A stretch of DNA of 64,000 nucleotides from NCBI RefSeq assembly GCF_002283555.1, contig NZ_MVOI01000015.1, positions 124,001 through 188,000 on the forward strand, given 5' to 3'. Made by a program: the position numbers and the translations under genes. The DNA is from Rubrivirga sp. SAORIC476 (GTDB lineage Bacteria; Bacteroidota; Rhodothermia; Rhodothermales; Rubricoccaceae). Shown in pieces: positions 63,310 to 64,000 of this stretch. The number at the start of each line of letters is the position of its first letter. Position 1 is the stretch's first letter. Below the pieces are notes generated by a model, which did no database searches, was not told where the DNA came from, and was given only the letters and a program-made list of their open reading frames with translations.

Positions 63310-63346
63310 CTCGCCCGTCCCGGGGTACCAAGCCGGGACGGGCGAG
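63310..63346. terminator. Perfect 14-bp bidirectional hairpin
   Basis: CTCGCCCGTCCCGG / CCGGGACGGGCGAG around a 9-nt loop. It has a T-rich flank on the minus-strand side (TCTCGTTTC) and separates two convergent genes. The rest of 63347-63580 shows nothing recognisable. Confidence 0.7.
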
Positions 63347-63580
63347 CAGTAGGGCCGGGCGGGCAGCAGCGAGTGCCTCGGCTGATCAGTGCCATTCCCA
63401 GCCCCGTGCCAGTCCGTGCCCGCACCATACGGACCAGCCCTGGGTCATCCTGGGACGACATGGGACGACAGTGAAACGCCCTCTCGTCGGATCGTCTCGA
63501 TCTGATCCACGGCAGCGGCTGGGTCGGGTGCCCGGTATCTGCACGCACGATGCGCTCTGGACGCGACGGCCTGGGTGGCC

Positions 63581-64000
63581 TCACTTGAGCATTCGAATCC
63601 CCCAGTACACCAACCCGCCGACATCGTGGAGCCCGATCGTGAGGTACGGCTGCCGGAGCATCCTCGTCGGAACGTCTGACGCACCGGCCCACTGCGGCGC
63701 GAACGGGGTCGCCTCGACGCCCACCGACAGGACGTGGCCGAGCCGCAGGTACGCCTCTCCACCCGTCCCGTACCCCTGGTCGAATGCCTGCGTCGCGCGA
63801 ACGTGGTGGGCCCGAAACCCGAGCGCGACCCAGGGCGCCTTGAGGGGAAACTCGACGCCCACATGGGCGCTCATCGACGGAAGCGTCTGGTCGCCCTCCC
63901 GATCGACGCGAGTGCTCCGGAGAGGGGCTAGTTCGAGGGACAACAGAGCCCAGGGCATCCGGTACGACGCACCCCAGGTGGCATACTGGGCTCCCGTCGA
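63581..64000 (-). CDS. Outer-membrane beta-barrel protein, 5' end outside window
   Basis: 140 codons open to the window edge, so the N-terminus is missing. Alternating strands (YATWGASYRMPWALLSLELAPL, GFRAHHVRATQAFDQGYGTGGEAYLRLGHVLSVGVEATPF) and the closing LHDVGGLVYWGIRMLK point to a beta barrel. No family is recognised. Reading begins beyond 64000; an internal ATG at 63958 is unlikely to be the true start. Confidence 0.6.
   Translation of the reverse strand, partial: STGAQYATWGASYRMPWALLSLELAPLRSTRVDREGDQTLPSMSAHVGVEFPLKAPWVALGFRAHHVRATQAFDQGYGTGGEAYLRLGHVLSVGVEATPFAPQWAGASDVPTRMLRQPYLTIGLHDVGGLVYWGIRMLK

Noticed and set aside
63310-63346. Perfect 14-bp hairpin as a recombination site
   Set aside because: It lies between convergent genes with a T-rich flank on one side. 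A bidirectional terminator explains it better.

Overview
The window reads as chromosomal DNA of a GC-rich (roughly 70%) member of the Bacteroidota-related phylum Rhodothermota, most likely the Rubricoccaceae/Rubrivirga group. This placement is inferred, not tested. It rests on a SusC/SusD pair, a pappalysin-type secreted protease with a sorting-domain-like C-terminus, many short lipoproteins with Ala/Leu-Cys lipoboxes, frequent GTG starts, and promoter-like TAnnTT elements about 22 nt before start codons. Coding density is very high, with many 4-bp ATGA or GTGA stop/start overlaps. One tRNA (CAU anticodon) is present. I see no rRNA, CRISPR array, insertion sequence or prophage.

Layout. 0-12 kb: an edge-truncated gene, a small heat-shock protein, fbp, a DUF2064 glycosyltransferase, a PAS/GAF sensor with no output domain, a polysaccharide deacetylase, nadD, rplU-rpmA, a HAD hydrolase, a rhomboid protease and lipoproteins. 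11.7-17 kb: the run tatA-sucD-engB, add, aroA. 17-22.2 kb: a plug-only TonB-type protein and a SusD/SusC nutrient-uptake pair with a hairpin-rich leader. 22.4-33.4 kb: an MGMT-like protein, murB, a degenerate EAL protein, an ADP-ribosylglycohydrolase-like protein, a cytochrome c maturation cluster (ccmB, ccmC, ccmD, ccmE with a CxxxY heme site), a thioesterase, a sodium/solute symporter, the pappalysin-like protease and an FKBP isomerase.

33.4-36.2 kb is the accessory island. Four lower-GC genes of unknown or HEPN type all lie on the minus strand, and each is followed by an imperfect-palindrome repeat with AAC...GTT-like ends. This is the layout of an integron gene-cassette array without a visible integrase. 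It is followed by a 252-bp tandem array of a 21-bp unit.

36.2-53.4 kb returns to core genes: a nucleotidyltransferase overlapping pyrC, a DJ-1/PfpI protein, a SPOUT methyltransferase, a YpfJ-type protease, a phosphopantetheinyl transferase, an acyl-CoA dehydrogenase/DinB/TIGR01777/FAD oxidoreductase run, a BON-LysM protein, aroB, the tRNA, a glycosyltransferase and a voltage-gated-type ion channel with a C-terminal zinc ribbon. 54-64 kb holds a CTP-dependent lipid kinase-like membrane protein, the three-gene set N-formylglutamate amidohydrolase / QEGLA (DUF1704, MATCAP-like) metallopeptidase / ATP-grasp ligase, the tyrosine-degradation pair hppD-hmgA, an NAD(P)-binding protein, and an outer-membrane protein cut by the window edge.

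Most noteworthy: (1) the putative ligase/peptidase operon at 55.5-59.3 kb, whose parts parallel the eukaryotic tubulin tyrosine ligase/MATCAP pair; (2) the integron-like cassette array; (3) four long intergenic hairpins of different sequence but the same architecture, all between co-directional genes; (4) the 21-bp tandem array with a gradient of decay.
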